This document shows, piece by piece, positions 1-14,606 of a DNA stretch of 64,000 nt. The stretch covers positions 1,922,001 through 1,986,000 of the forward strand of contig MJGA01000001.1 of the NCBI GenBank assembly GCA_001910725.1. Direction: 5' to 3'. A model generated the notes under the pieces. It was given only the letters and a program-made list of their open reading frames with translations, was not told the origin of the DNA and made no database searches. Each line of letters begins with the position of its first letter. Within the stretch, counting starts at the first letter, position 1. The position numbers and the translations under genes were made by a program. The stretch is from Phanerodontia chrysosporium. Taxonomy: Eukaryota; Basidiomycota; Agaricomycetes; Polyporales; Phanerochaetaceae.

Positions 1-2148
<2,148 letters not shown>

Positions 2149-2300
2149 GGTCGTGGTCGTGCTTGTGCTTTGGTGCGCGTCTGAGCCAGAATGAGAATCG
2201 GCACACGAGAGTGCCTGCCCTAAACTCGCAATCTCACACGCGCCATGCACGCGTTGGTCCAATAAATTACAATATTATTCGTTAGGCAGTGAACCATAAC

Positions 2301-4008
2301 TCAGGCACAGACGTTCTCTCTATCTTCAACACATATCTCGGCGAGTGGAATCTCCGGCGACACGCCGAGCTGCTCGTCGTCCTGCGCACCGTTCAGCTCC
2401 TGCCCAGTCCAGTCCATGTACCCGTCCATCTCTTGGACGCCACCTTTCCGAGAGCCGAACCGAACCGACCCCGCAAGGAACGTTGCCTGTGAGAAGGTAG
2501 AATCGTCGCCGTTCCCACGGCACTGCTGCAAATTGAGGATGAAGCGGCAGATTATGATTGGGGGCTAGGTAGGCTTTGGATGAGCGACGAGGGTCGTGGA
2601 AGTAACTGAGTGAGCTGACGAAGACCTGAAGGAAGGGTTGAATGGAGGTCGCAGTGCTTGTGCTTGTTTGCTTGTGCAAGAATGTAAGGACGCCACACTG
2701 CTCCTTACACGCAACGAACATACCAGCGAGATTAGGACTATCTGGATCAGATCCATGGCACCGATTATCCTGGAGGGTGCTTAGTCTGAGGATAGGTGTA
2801 CTAAGAGAATTCAGAGTGCGCACACGAAGTAAAGTGTTCCTGACCCCCAGATGCATCGCTTTCAGCAAGCGGCTAGAAATTTGGAAGGGGAACAAGCGCA
2901 CCGTCTCGAAGCAGCAGCTCCGATAAAGACATACGTATTCCACACCCCTTGCATCGACGCCATTGTTGGAAGCTTTTCTTCCACGTTACCACCAGTGTAA
3001 GGGTGTTGCCAGAGAAGGTGGCTATGCCAGCAACCCACGAAACTAAACATCGATGTCACCACAATCAGTATGAGTTCGTGTGCTGGCAAACGCACTTCTG
3101 TTGGAGAATAGTCAGTGTGGACACCTTGAATAAGTTAGAAGAAGACCCACATAGTGATGGTTCGGGTACTATCGATGGGCTGTTGCAAGCACGTATCGAA
3201 GGGTGGTCCCAAGAATGTGTAAGTCGACCTAGCGATGATGATCTACAGAATATGGGATCGTGACTTCAGAGTTTGTGGTTATGTCGACGCTGCACATACC
3301 AAATTACTCAGCCCGGGTACTCCTGTCAGAAGAAAGACCAGGACGGCAGTGCAACTTTGAGTTTGCCCTCGGAAAGACCGCAAACACGTAGAGCGCCGAA
3401 CACTGACGGAGGCAAGGTCCGAGGCATGATGTGAGAGAGTTGACAACGAGGGCATGCACAGGCACGTACAAGCTATGGCCAGGCACACGAAAACATACAA
3501 AATCTGGTCAGTCACAATGCTGAATTTGCAGCTAACGTCGTCACAATCAGTGCCAACACTGAGAAAGTCGGCATGGCGGCACTGACATCTGGACCAGACT
3601 CATGTAAGTCACAGCCCTAGACAGCGTAGCAAACCAAGGCACATACTGAAGGTGGATTGTTGACCCACGCGAGGATCATTCCCGCCAGTGGCAACCAGCG
3701 CAAGACCAGGACGATCGAGCAGCTATAAACTGGCCTTCTCTTGCGCAAGAGAAGAAGGTCGATCTCCCGAGTAAAATTGGTGGCTGTCTCGTATGCAAGG
3801 ATAGCTAGATCGTGCGGTGACGTATGCCAAGTAGCTCTTATTGCGCGATGAACTTGCACTCACTGAGAGCAGCGCCATATACGTAGCCTGACACACGCTA
3901 GAGATAAGCCACCATTAGCTCTGCGTCAACTTTCGCCGTCAAGAGAATGAGTAGCGTTACTGACAGTCCATACATGAAGTCCGCCAAGCGGGTCGCTTCC
4001 GAAGCCAT
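2301..4008 (-). CDS. DUF6533-family seven-helix membrane protein, copy 1 (apparent frame break)
   Basis: Basidiomycete-type multi-pass membrane protein of unknown function, split over about nine small exons. Start MASEATRLADFMYGLS at 4008. Exons I can join: 4008-3961, 3897-3864, 3804-3647 (LAYETATNFTREIDLLLLRK, the family signature). Later exons carry a helix ending TWKKSFQQW, the LLLRDG|TLYFV junction (about 2850), and the last exon IIICRFILNLQQ ending at 2301. The paralogue at 5181-6883 has the same exon plan. Around 3340-3360 the helix beginning FGALRV continues only after a one-base change of frame into FLLTGVPGLSNLV; I found no intron that explains it, so this copy may be a pseudogene or carry a sequence error. 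The family is named from pattern recognition; a ligand or signalling role is unknown. Confidence 0.68.
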
Positions 4009-5180
4009 TGTCGTTAGGCTTGCCGCTGTCAGGACTGCCTGGTAGTACACAAGTCGCCAACACCATGAGCCGCTATTTTATACTCTGTATAGCCACTCAC
4101 CAAGAGTACGTTGTCCACCTGAGCGACAAGGACGCACGTTCGGCAGACAAATTTTCGGGTTTTCTAACATCGGGATGTCGCACCTTGGACATGATAGCGG
4201 CGAGCGACCCCTGCATTTGCAGCATCCAGGGTATTCTCCAATTGCATGAGCCTAGTATATGGAACCAAGAGTGGCAGCCTTCCGTACCATGCATAGCCAA
4301 GATGGACATAACACGCAGATTTGAACTCAGCGAATAGCGGATGCGGTGTCACTTGCGATCCGCGTAGCAAGGAGGAGGGCGGGACGGAGGCTCCCGAGTG
4401 ACCCGGAGGAACAGGAAACGGAGGAGCCGGTACGCCACTCCACATGTGTAGGCACGCGTACATACGCTCCTCGTCATTGCACTCTGACGGTATTCAGTAA
4501 ACATGCTAGGATGACAAGTAGAGCCCATTGAAAGTCTTACTGTATTCGGTCGAGTCCTTGTACATACCATGACAGAGCCTGGGAGGATCGTATAGCTTTG
4601 AGACGCCGCGGGCATATGCTGTGATGCATCCATCGGGGGACACAAGCCGTTAGAGCGGGAACACGAACTCGCATGCAAAACGCACCCTCAGGCTGCACTG
4701 CATCTCACGGTGACAGCCGTCGGCCCTCGCATGAGATACGATGAGATACGGCTGTAAGAACAGCTTCCCGCCGCAATTGTCCATCCATTTCGGCCAAAAG
4801 GGTCGGCGAGGCTGCTGTAGTGCCGCTCCGCGCAACGTGTCATCCGAGTCGTGAAGAACGCGAGACCAAGACTTCCACGATGGCGTGGCGCTGTACCGAG
4901 CCGGTCGGGACCCTAAGCAAGTGGCTTCAGCACACGTAAATTGACAAGCCAGGAGGTCGCTGCGACTGAGAGCTTTGAAGCACAGCAAGCTTCCGGCCTG
5001 CAGTTCCGGGGATCAGATAACTTACCGGTCTCGTGACCTGTGCGGGGGTAGGCTAGCCTCCGAATCGCTCTCACTTATTGTCATCTGTATGCCAGCCAAC
5101 TCTGCAAGGATTTTCGTACTCGAGACAGATAAATGTTACTAGCAGAGAGCATCCGGATACTATTGTGCTCGCATCCATAA
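4009..5180. other. Intergenic, no gene supported
   Basis: About 1.2 kb between two same-strand DUF6533 genes. It must hold the 5' region of copy 1 and the 3' region of copy 2. Short open frames on both strands show no recognisable domain, and no repeat or RNA gene was seen. Confidence 0.5.
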
Positions 5181-6883
5181 TCAGGCTACCTCTGCGATGC
5201 GTATATCATCAAGCATGATATCCGACAAATTATCCATTGCCCCGAAACCACTCCCATTGATAGGTTGCCGCCTGCCCCGAAGCTCTCCTCTGCCCCGGAG
5301 ATTGTTGACGGAAGGGCCCTCGAACACGATTGACTCTCCTGCAGAAAATAATTCTGAAGTGTGAGGCGTCTGAGCTGGCTCGCGCAACTCCAGAATAAAT
5401 CGGCAAACAATAATAGCAGGCTGCGATGATAGAGTAGTTCGATACGTGTTCAAAAGGTCTAGCATGCAGTGAAGAACTCACAGTGACCTGAAGGAAGGGC
5501 TGGACATATGCAGCATCAAGAACAACCATCTCAGATGTGGTATCACTCTGGGAAAGGCGTTACGGCGAAGACTGTACACAACACAGACAAAAATCGTACC
5601 AGAGACAGCAGACAAGCTGCGTCACGTTGAGGGCCAAGAGTAGTCTGCAGGTCGCTCAGTGTTTCTCATAGTATAGACATAGTATGAAGTGTGCGTACAA
5701 GAAGTACACTGCACCTATTTATCGGAACCGTGGGCCATGGGTCAGTGGAGGCGAAAGCAGCAGGTGTGGTTATCTTACCGCCCTTCATCAGTATTCCTGG
5801 CAGAGGCGTCTTGAAGCCAAGCTTCTGCACATCATGGTATTGCCGAAAGTTTGTCTTCCATGTGAAAAATAGTGCGAGAAAACTCCCGGAAGTCGCAAAT
5901 GCTAAAGCAACCCATGACACTTTCGTGGATGTGAGAATGTCGTGCATCATGGACACATGGTCAACATACTTCTGCGGGGGCACAAATCAACAAAGTTCTT
6001 TTGGTCATATTCCGGCGTGCCTTACATAGTATTGGTCCGTTGATCAATCGTCGTCACTTGAGTACACTGGTTGAACGGTGGACCAATAAAGGAATAGGTC
6101 GCCCGTACGATGCTGAGCTGCGGATAACCCTCAGGCACCGTCAAGTCAGTTGTGGTCGCAAACGACACGCACAACATTGAAAGTCGCAGGTACACCCATC
6201 AAAAGCCCAGTCGTGATAGCCAGGGTCCGCTTGTAGCGCTGCGTCATGCTATACACACGCAAAGCCCCGAATGCTAGTGAGACATATGTGCGTAAAAGCG
6301 CCATGGGCATGAGCACGGTGGGCAGGATTTCGCAAATTGACGCACCTGCTAGAGCCAAAGCCATGACTATATATAGAACCTGGCTCCCCGCGATGGAGAA
6401 GGCACATCTTCGGCCTCATGTCAGTGTCATACAGAAAGTATAGACTAGCTAGTGTTCTCCTCACATCTGGAAAGGGATGCCGCAATCAGGATACATGCAC
6501 AATGGGCGGTAAGAGCTGAAGACATACCGAGGGAGGATTATTGATCCACTGCAGGAGTATCTGCAAAACCGGCGTCCAACGCAGGATGAACATCAGGACA
6601 GGGATGCGATAGGTACCCTTGGTGCCGGCTGGGTTCTTCCTGCACCAGACGGCAGTGACCTCCCTATCAAGGTTTATGACGGCCTCGTATGCAGCGAGCG
6701 CTGTAATGATTATTTTAGTCACTGACACTGATTTTGGCAACTGGGACGACGCACTGAGGCTTGCACAAGGCCGCATAGCCGGCCGTACGCCTGCGAGAAT
6801 GGGTTAGACAGGTTCCGTAGTGCGACTTGCAATTGTACTGACGTCGCATACATGGCTTGAGCAATAGCTGCGTCTGAGGCCAT
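5181..6883 (-). CDS. DUF6533-family seven-helix membrane protein, copy 2
   Basis: Tandem paralogue of the gene at 2301-4008, unknown function, predicted multi-pass membrane protein. Start MASDAAIAQAMYATS at 6883. The signature exon reads LAAYEAVINLDREVTAVW followed by FILRWTPVLQILLQWINN, and its donor lies after NNPPS exactly as in copy 1. Further helices are LPTVLMPMALLRTYVSLAF and TTGLLMGVPATFNVVRVV (about 6160-6330). A TWKTNFRQY exon follows (about 5860), then the KGG/AVYF junction, a short helix ALNVTQLVCCL, and the last exon IIVCRFILELRE running to the stop at 5181. Exon borders in the middle are not all certain. No frame break was noticed, so this copy is the better candidate for a working gene. 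Confidence 0.7.
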
Positions 6884-6993
6884 TCTACCGAGGACGCTGT
6901 CGAGCGGGTCTGCGAACGGCAAACGAGTAAAACCGATAGCTGATCTTATAGCTTGTCGCTCGAGGGCCACGATGGCCCAGCACTTTTTTGACT

Positions 6994-8580
6994 TCACCAT
7001 CTGAGAACAATGCACGTCGGGCTTTTTGTAGTGGAAGTTCCGGCTAGGGCCTGCCAGTATGACACGAGGAGACTAAGGTTTCGTGAGTTGCTGGCGTAAT
7101 GGACACGTACCACACAAGTCGCCGTGCAAGCCAGTCCCCGGAACGGAACTTGACATGCGCCGGAAAGCTGCATATGACCGGGGAGACTATAGAGTTGCGA
7201 GACTGCATGCATGAATCCGTTGCTGTCAAGAGTGTGTCGCATCGTTGACACTGATGCCCTGCGAACGTCGAGAGTGCTTCAGCTTGCTGGAACACGTGGA
7301 CATAGGTACTAGCCATAAATACTCACGTGAAGCTTAGTAAACGATAGCGTATATACACGCCGGTGCGGCAAGGAGAGCCGCGGGAAGAGCAATGGGGCTG
7401 TAATTGGAACCGATTTTCTGCCTTTGCTAGCTTGCACCATTTCCTGGAATAGACTCTGAGTCGTTTGCCAGGCACCCGTGTCCGATGTTAGACAAGGCGA
7501 GCATAACAGTTGTGCCTTGCAAAAGCGCAGCAACGACGGTGCTCGAGGCAGGCGGCGCAGGGACCTGAGATTTGAGGGATCCCCACGTAAGATCCTAGCG
7601 CGATGCGCAAGGCTCGAGCTCGCGAGATAAGTGGTCTGTATTCTGCGGTATCACTGCAGTCGATGGCTTGCAAGCCTCAGGTGGTGGGTCGTCGCGTTGG
7701 GAATGTTCACGGATCGAGGCGAGGTCTGCGCTGCATGCTGGTAGCACGGTGGCGGATCAAGCGCTGCATATCTATGATCCGAAGTTGCATGGCACTCACG
7801 ATCTCGTTCCTCGTCATCTAGACTGAACTCTGTCGGGCTGGAATTCCACATTCACCCACGCAAATAGCTCACGGTTCAGAACAGCCGGCGAAGCAGATGG
7901 TAATGGGCATCATATCAGCAGAAGCCGAGAGCTATGCCCGCAGATGGTTCGTGAAAAGTGAGTGGTGCATGCCAAAGCCATCGGATGACTATCAGATAGT
8001 CTAAGTCACTGCCCAAAGTGCTAGCGCAAGGCACCGTGCGCATCGGATTTCCTGACACGGGCAAGGTTTTCTGACACTGTTCTGATTCTGATTCTGCGAA
8101 TACAGACTACAACGCACCCGTATACCATGTGGACGCCACAGTTTACAATAATCGCTCGCGCAGATGTACCTGCAACGGGAACCGTCAATTTCAAATATAG
8201 GAGGCTGCCGAGATATACAAGGGGCGATAGTTCGAAATATTTCGAGCATCCACTTCAGTGTTGAATGTGGTCTCCGTCGCCGCTTCGGCAAGCAATTTGC
8301 CAAAGGCATGCGCCTGGAAGTCTGAGTCCAGATTCCCAGAGTTAGATAATCACCGTCGCTAGCGTGCACAGTAAAATACAGCTTACTGACCTGCCGTGGT
8401 TGATGTGTACCCAGTGGATGGCGCTGTGGGAGGAAGCCCACACAGCAACCTTCGTTTCCTTCCCCTGCAACTCAAGGCCGGAAGCCGGGACTATGAGCCT
8501 GATGCGTTGCGAGCAGGTTGCACATCGAGCATAAAGCGACAGATCAACCTGAGAGGCTACCACTATGATGAGCAATACAT
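6994..8580 (-). pseudogene. Remnants of further DUF6533 copies
   Basis: Two pieces look like single exons of the DUF6533 family. At about 7390-7470 (-) the frame WQTTQSLFQEMVQASKGRK matches the cytoplasmic exon TWKKSFQQW... / TWKTNFRQY... of the two neighbouring genes, with a helix VVAALLQGTTVMLAL just before it in another frame. At about 8500-8560 (-) PLRLICRFMLDVQ follows a TAG acceptor exactly like the last exons (IIICRFILNLQ, IIVCRFILELR). No complete set of exons or start could be assembled, so I read this as decayed copies. A diverged functional gene with unusual introns is the alternative. Confidence 0.4.
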
Positions 8581-9184
8581 ACACGGCGTGAGCGAAAAGG
8601 CACCGGCTTGCCAAGGACGATAGGCAAAGCGCCTGCGCTCGAGACGGGCTGCCCTAGTCCGAGGTCCATACCTCATGCACCGATGTCCACGAAGAGAGTA
8701 GATCTTACCGCTCTCACCGGTCCACGCGGAGAGAACGGACGAAACTCCTGTTCTCTATCCGTCCGCACGTTCGAAAAAAACAGATTTACATGGCGAATGA
8801 CAGGAGCCGCGACTCGCCCTGTCGGTTCGATGATGATGAGTAACTGTGGATTCCTACATAGAGCTGAGTTGACAGGGACGCACTAACGCAGGCTATAAGA
8901 CCTTCGTCAGATGAATTCGATAGTATCGGGTGTGGCTTCACCCTCATACTTGCCTGTCTATGTGGATGCGAGTTCACGAAGAACAAGGGAACTATCCCCG
9001 CGTATTGTCCTGCGGAGGGAGCAGCGCGCACGGTCCTGCAACAATGCTATGGTGTGATCGATAGGAAACGGGCTGGTGAAGCTGGTAAGGACCAGAAAGC
9101 ATGATGGCTTCGTAGTGCTCGCCTGCGGATCAAAAGTCTATGATCGGAATCGCGTGGCTTTGACGCCTAGCACGCGAGGAGGGC

Positions 9185-10361
9185 ATGGCTGCACTTGCCC
9201 CAGCCCACCATCCTGAATTATTCTTATTTGCTGTCATAGACATGTTCGAACCATTAGACCCAGAATACGTCAAAGACAGGCTCTCCAAGCCTCCCTTCGT
9301 CTCCGTCCCCGGTGTCGTGAACATACGAGACCTGGGCTCGTACAGCACATGCTACCCAGGCATGATCACAAGGCCGCTGTCACTCTTCCGCTCGGGCGAG
9401 GTCTCTGCAATAACAGACGAGGGTAAGTACAGTCAACATAGGCTTTGGGAGAGTCATTCAGCGCATTTGACAGTCCCCCCTCACTGTAGGGAAAGAGAAG
9501 CTTAGGGAGCTCGGGATAACCACCGTGTTCGACCTACGCTCCGACACCGAGATCGAGAAGTACGAGACACCGTGTCCAACGATTGAGGGTGTAGAGATTG
9601 TGCGGGTGCCAGTGTTCAAGCTGGAGGACTATAGCCCGGAGATGATGGCCAAGTACGTCCACTGTGGCTGCTCACGCTGTCCAGCTCAGCCAATCCCTGA
9701 CGCTAGCGATCCTTGCCAGACGATTTGAGCTCTATGCAAGCGGGAAGACAGAGGTAAGTCTACCACTATGCTGTCCCTGCTTCCTCCCTAACCGCCTGCA
9801 GGCGTTCATGGAACTGTACTCTCAGATACTCGACCATGGAGGTCCCGCTTTCGGGACTATTTTGCGCCACATCAGGGACCACCCAGGGCAAGGCTTCATC
9901 TTCCACTGCACAGGTACAAGCCCCACTCAGCTTGCGCACGTGACTCTTGCTTAAAATTCTCCAGCTGGCAAGGATAGGACTGGCGTACTTGCTGCGCTTC
10001 TGCTCAAGCTGGCAGGCGTTGATGACGACACCATCGCTGAAGATTACGCGTTGACGCGTGTTGGCCGCGAGCCCGCACGTGAGACCGTCATGGCACGACT
10101 GTCGAAGATCCCACTTTTCGCTGAGAACAGCGAGGCAGCCGTGAACATGCTTACTTCGAGGTGCGTACACAAGCGGCACTTATATTCGACCCCCTCGCCT
10201 GACTGACGTTTCTCAGGAAAGAGATCATGCTCGCTTTCCTTACCCTCCTCGACGACCGGTACCGTGGCGTCGAAGAATATCTTCGCAAGTATGCAGGCTT
10301 GACAGATGATGATATCGCGACTATCCGACAGAGCGTGTTGGTCCCCAAGTCGCGTTCGTAG
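9185..10361 (+). CDS. Protein tyrosine phosphatase, Y_phosphatase3/DSP-like family
   Basis: Cysteine-based phosphatase, probably cytosolic. The P-loop HCTAGKDRTG (HCxxGKxR) is assembled across an intron at 9914-9964. The N-terminal part has the family's NIRDLGSY and FDLRSDTEIEKY segments (aspartate-rich loop). Exons: 9185-9422, 9490-9652, 9720-9753, 9802-9913, 9965-10160, 10217-10361; all junctions keep frame and end in VPKSRS. Two starts are possible: ATG 9185 (MAALAPAHH) or ATG 9242 (MFEPLDPEY); the conserved part begins with the second, and both have a G at -3. Substrate is not deducible; relatives act on phosphotyrosine or phosphoinositides. It converges with VAC14, 241 bp between stops. 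Confidence 0.87.
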
Positions 10362-10602
10362 CATGCGTGTCCATCTCTGCTATCACTGGTGCTCCGTTAA
10401 TGGACTATTGATATTCTCTGCATCACCATGTAATCGCTGTATTATGATACACATGAGACGGACACAACATATGCAATCTCCACGAGTCCAGTCGGGTACA
10501 ACACAAATCCAATAGCATGTCGACAAAGGTTTGGAGTGGATGAGGAACGGAGAGTCATTGTGGTCATGAATGCTGGTATATGTATATGCTAGGGAAGGCG
10601 GA

Positions 10603-13600
10603 CTACGTCTTGCGGCTGAGGCTGAGCGTCCGTTTGGGCTGCCGCTGGTTGTTACTGAACGTCGGGCTCGTCGGCGCGGCAGGCGTGATCGTCGCAGTCG
10701 ACGTCATCGAGTCGCGCAAGCCGCTCGGCTGGGTAAGCGTGCTGTTCGAGCCACGCCGCGGGTTCAACGGCGACAGTGTCCGGCTAGGCGGGCGCGCGAG
10801 GGCGGGTGGCTCGGCACCGCCCGTCACGCGCCGGCGCATCCCCGGCCGCGAGGTGTTGCCGTTGACGGTGCTCACGGACGACGCGATGGAGTCGCGGTTC
10901 TCGCGGTCTGCGCCGCCACCCATGAACGGGCCCGAGCCAGGGAGCGAGAATACAGAGGGCTCCTGGTCGTTGGACCCTGTCGCCAGCCGGCGCGCCTTCT
11001 CGTGCTTGTTCTGCACGTTCCGGAAGTGCGAGAGCAGTTCTCCCCACTTGATCTCCTCGCGCCCGAGTTTCGAGCGCGTTGCTGATACGTTCGACACGTT
11101 CCTATGGAGCGCGAAGTTCGGTCAACTACACAATTCTTCTGAAGTGCTTACACACTTACGATTTTGGTGCAATATGGAGGAAACCAGCAGAGTTGACGGC
11201 GTTCAAGCGATTGCGCAGCGACATAAATGCTGAGCTTTGCGGTAGCAGCATGAGGAGACCGTAGAGACACTTGAATAGATGTGGATATTTTTCTGGTTCC
11301 AGAAGTTGCAAACGCAGGTCTGAACGCCATCTGAGCGAAGGTTTGGACAGGTACAGTGCAGAACTTACACGTGAATACTGGCGACTCAATGAGCTGTACC
11401 AATTTGTCGATCTGGACTAGCATCTGAACCGTGATCTCCAAATCGGCACTGGTGTGTCATGAGTATCTTGAATATATGCAGGTAATATTTCAACTTACAA
11501 GATATAGAGGAGGTTCGACGCGTGCTCATATGCCTGTGCTAATAAGCACAGCGAGAAGACCGCGACCGCGTTATGGCACCACGAGCGGTACAATGTCGTG
11601 AATAGGGCCTGTCCATCTTGCTACGCGAATGTCAATCCCCACATCTGCTATAAAATTCCCAACGACCTACTCGTGTCTCAAGACTTTTCAGCCTTCTTCG
11701 GAACTCCGACAATTCTGGTGACGTGATCAAGATCATGTTGAGTTTCACAACCATGCCGCTCGCAAACTCCAGGTCCTACGAAGGGATGAGCAGCATGGCC
11801 AATGCGAAAAAACATCTGACTGACCTCTTCCTTCTCGAGGATCTCGGCGAAAGTCCGATATATTCGCTCGGTATTGAGATTGAGGCATAGCTGACGGATG
11901 ATAAGGCTGCCACGCGTCTCGAGGAGCTTCCGGTCTGTGCTGAAAAGCTCGAGCAGGTTCATCATGAACAGCTTGAAGTAGCTCTCTTCTGAGCTGGAGG
12001 ATATCTGCGCGAGTAGTTGCAAGTCATGTTTGATGACCTGATGGCAGATGTGAGCGCTCGTCTGATACAAAGGAACGCGGAGATGACAGACCTCTTCTGA
12101 GGTGTCCGACAAGGTCTTGAGCAGTGCGGGGAAAGTCCCATCGTCCATGGCAAGTATCTGCAAGGAGTATCAGTGTTCAGTGTCTTCAGCGAGAGCAGGG
12201 GTGACCAACCTTCTTAGGAGCCTTCTGATGCAGCATTATCAGCCACTTAAGAGCGGCGACTCTTGTCTCCTCGTGTTCGCTTAGGAACTGGATAGTCAAG
12301 GCTTGGACCGTAGCTTGATAATCGAAGTTATCTTTCTCCTGTACCACGGAGCTCTCAGGGCTCTGTTGCACTTGTGGTACGCTGACTGTAGAGAGGGGCG
12401 AGTCAGGCCTGCTTGGTAGCGTCTGCGTCGACGCAGTCTCAGCAGTGACCTGCGTTGTTGGAGCTGATGCGGTGGTAGCAGTGCGCACGGTTTCGATTTG
12501 AGAGATCGAGTGGCGTGGGCGGTGACCAGGAACTGGAGTTGACGCGGTAGGGGTGGCGCTACTCGGGAGACTTTCCGTGGACGATTCCTTTGTTGGGGGC
12601 AGAGTGGGTTCACGAGTGGCAGTACTTGGACGGGATGATGTGAGAGCGGAGGTGGTGGGAACGGGTGAAGCTGGTGCGAGTGGTGATGGCCCCGTTGTCG
12701 AAGCACGATCCGCCGTGTTCTGGCGCGTTTGCGATTCAGAGGGGGGTGGGAGTGCTTGTATAACGGAGACAAGCTGCTTATTACATTTGCGTGCAGCAAG
12801 CTGAATGTCACCGACATGATGTGCCATATTGGGCAACACACAGCGTAAGAGACGAGGTGTAAAGGGAACCATGACTTCCATGTTGATTCGCAGAAACTCT
12901 GAGAGCCAATTGAGTGCGGTTGACTGCTGGATCTCGTCGTCTGCATACAGGTTGTATCAGTATTCGCCTGACTGCTCGAGGTGAAGTCTCCTCACGGTCG
13001 GGACTGCCATCCAATTGATGTAGCAGAATTTCTACAATCGCTGCATAGTCTATCTTCACTCCCAGACCGCGCTCCCAGACTACAATTGAATCGTCAGGAT
13101 GCGATACTGCATCAGAAAGCACCAACTCACTTCCAACAGACCGAGTATCGATATCACCGTCGATATCTCTGTCGTCAACAGGAGTACGAGACTCGTCATC
13201 CACGGACTCTTCGTCGTATTCCGGAACGAATTCCGCTCGTTCTGAGGTTGCAAGCGTGATGTCTGGCAAGTTGTCCTTATCTCCACCTGTCCGGCGAGAC
13301 TGTTGATCTGAGTCCGCCTCACGCTTTGCTTTGAGTTCCAAATCATGTGCGCGTTGCGCCACAGTGATCTCTACGATCTCGCGCAACATCTCGCTGAGAA
13401 CCTTCTGGTATTCGTCCGTACATCATCTGTCGGATCGGAGAGGTACTTCCTATAAACCTACTGTAAGGCAATGTTGGGACAAGGGCATTGAAAACTCACA
13501 GAAGTGGATCCAGGAACTCTGGTAGGTACGAGACCAGCTCTAATTCTGGTACTGAGTCCAGAACTTGGATCCATCCCACGAGGTACATGCGCGTGAAGGG

Positions 13601-14546
13601 ACTTTGGACACCCATTCGGTCTTTCAGAAGGGGTATAAAATGAGCGAGGGAGAACGCTTTCCGGGCTTGTGAGAGGTCTTTTCCGTTTGCGACATCGTCA
13701 GGATGCGGGATGAGGACGCCATCCGCAGTGTAGAACGGCTTCTCGTCTGCTCGCCGTCGCGCTTTCTCTGTCTCGGGGTATTGAGGAACATAGACCGACG
13801 CGGTTTCTGCCACTATGTCCTTGAGTAGGCGATCCAGAAGCTCCGCCCCGTTCTTCACTGAGACCTCAGGATCGGCGGCGAGCTGATATCATATGGTTGT
13901 TGGTGGCATGTGATGAAGAACCGCTATAGCTGCGCACCTTGCTGAGAGCATCAAATATATCGTTGAAGTACACCAGAATTTCACCCTTGGAGACCTTGGC
14001 AATGTTATACAAGCACTCGGCGGAGAAGTACCGCACGCGGTTCTCGGGATCTGCAAAGCACACAAGGAGGGGCTGGATGAACTTCTCCATGTAGGGAGCG
14101 ATATCCACTCCTAACGCAATTGCTGTTCCAGCGAGGCCGATGAGACCGCCGTTCCGGGCTTGCAGCGGGTTCGACGGATTACTGAACATGTCTACCAGCT
14201 GGTCGACGATCTGGGATATTCGGCGGTGGTCGCCCTGCTGGTTGCACTCTCGAATAAGCCTATCATGCTGAGAAGTTATTCTGTTTCGTCCTATCCATGA
14301 CAGAAGCGTTGTACTTCTCAAGTTCGAGAGCGGCAGCCTTCCGCTTCTCGTACATCTTGTCCACGAGCTGCTTTGATATACTGGAATCTGCAGCATCGTT
14401 GAGCAGTGCGTAGGTAACGTTGACGAGGCTACGTACCCATCTTGGTTACCTGCGGACGGTGTCCGGATAAGGGAGGGGGTTGAGGACGAGCACGAGCTCG
14501 GTGAGGGCAAAGTCGAGGAGCATCTGGGCCGGGAGCGCGCGTCCAT
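10603..14546 (-). CDS. VAC14: VAC14, scaffold of the PI(3,5)P2 kinase complex
   Basis: HEAT-repeat scaffold that brings together the Fab1/PIKfyve lipid kinase and the Fig4 phosphatase on vacuole/endosome membranes. N-terminus contains [17 protein letters not shown], then [16 protein letters not shown], the [16 protein letters not shown] segment [13 protein letters not shown], the Vac14-Fig4-binding core ([20 protein letters not shown], about 11900-11960) and the C-terminal [17 protein letters not shown]. Thirteen exons: 14546-14450, 14387-14315, 14259-13938, 13882-13500, 13449-12996, 12940-12210, 12157-12092, 12037-11825, 11775-11671, 11620-11499, 11448-11369, 11319-11160, 11101-10603. A Ser/Thr/Pro-rich insert lies at about 12300-12750. 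Start 14546 is inferred from the intron 14388-14449. Exon 5 contains an apparent one-base frame break near 13396-13420 that no intron explains. Shares a 60-bp intergenic region with ureF. Confidence 0.9.
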
Positions 14547-14606
14547 TGGGCACGCGTACCGCGTCCTGGGGCCGGCAGACGCCGAGTCCCCATCCTCCGC
14601 ACCGTC
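14547..14606. promoter_or_regulatory. 60-bp head-to-head region between VAC14 and ureF
   Basis: Only 60 bp separate the two inferred start codons, so core promoter elements must overlap the 5' ends of both genes. No TATA box was seen. The size depends on the inferred VAC14 start. Confidence 0.55.

Noticed and set aside
2149..2262. Upstream extension of MCM6 to ATG 2262
   Set aside because: The extra 38 residues are low-complexity and do not look like MCM6; ATG 2148 is preferred.
4164..4988. Several minus-strand frames between the DUF6533 genes
   Set aside because: None shows the family signatures or plausible exon borders.
13397..13413. A 17-nt intron (GTACGG...CCAG) that would restore the VAC14 frame
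   Set aside because: Far below the length of any intron in this window; a frame error or mutation is more likely.
14429..14450. A 21-nt intron joining an upstream Leu-rich frame to VAC14
   Set aside because: Too short for a fungal intron; the 62-nt intron 14388-14449 with a good branch site gives a normal N-terminus.
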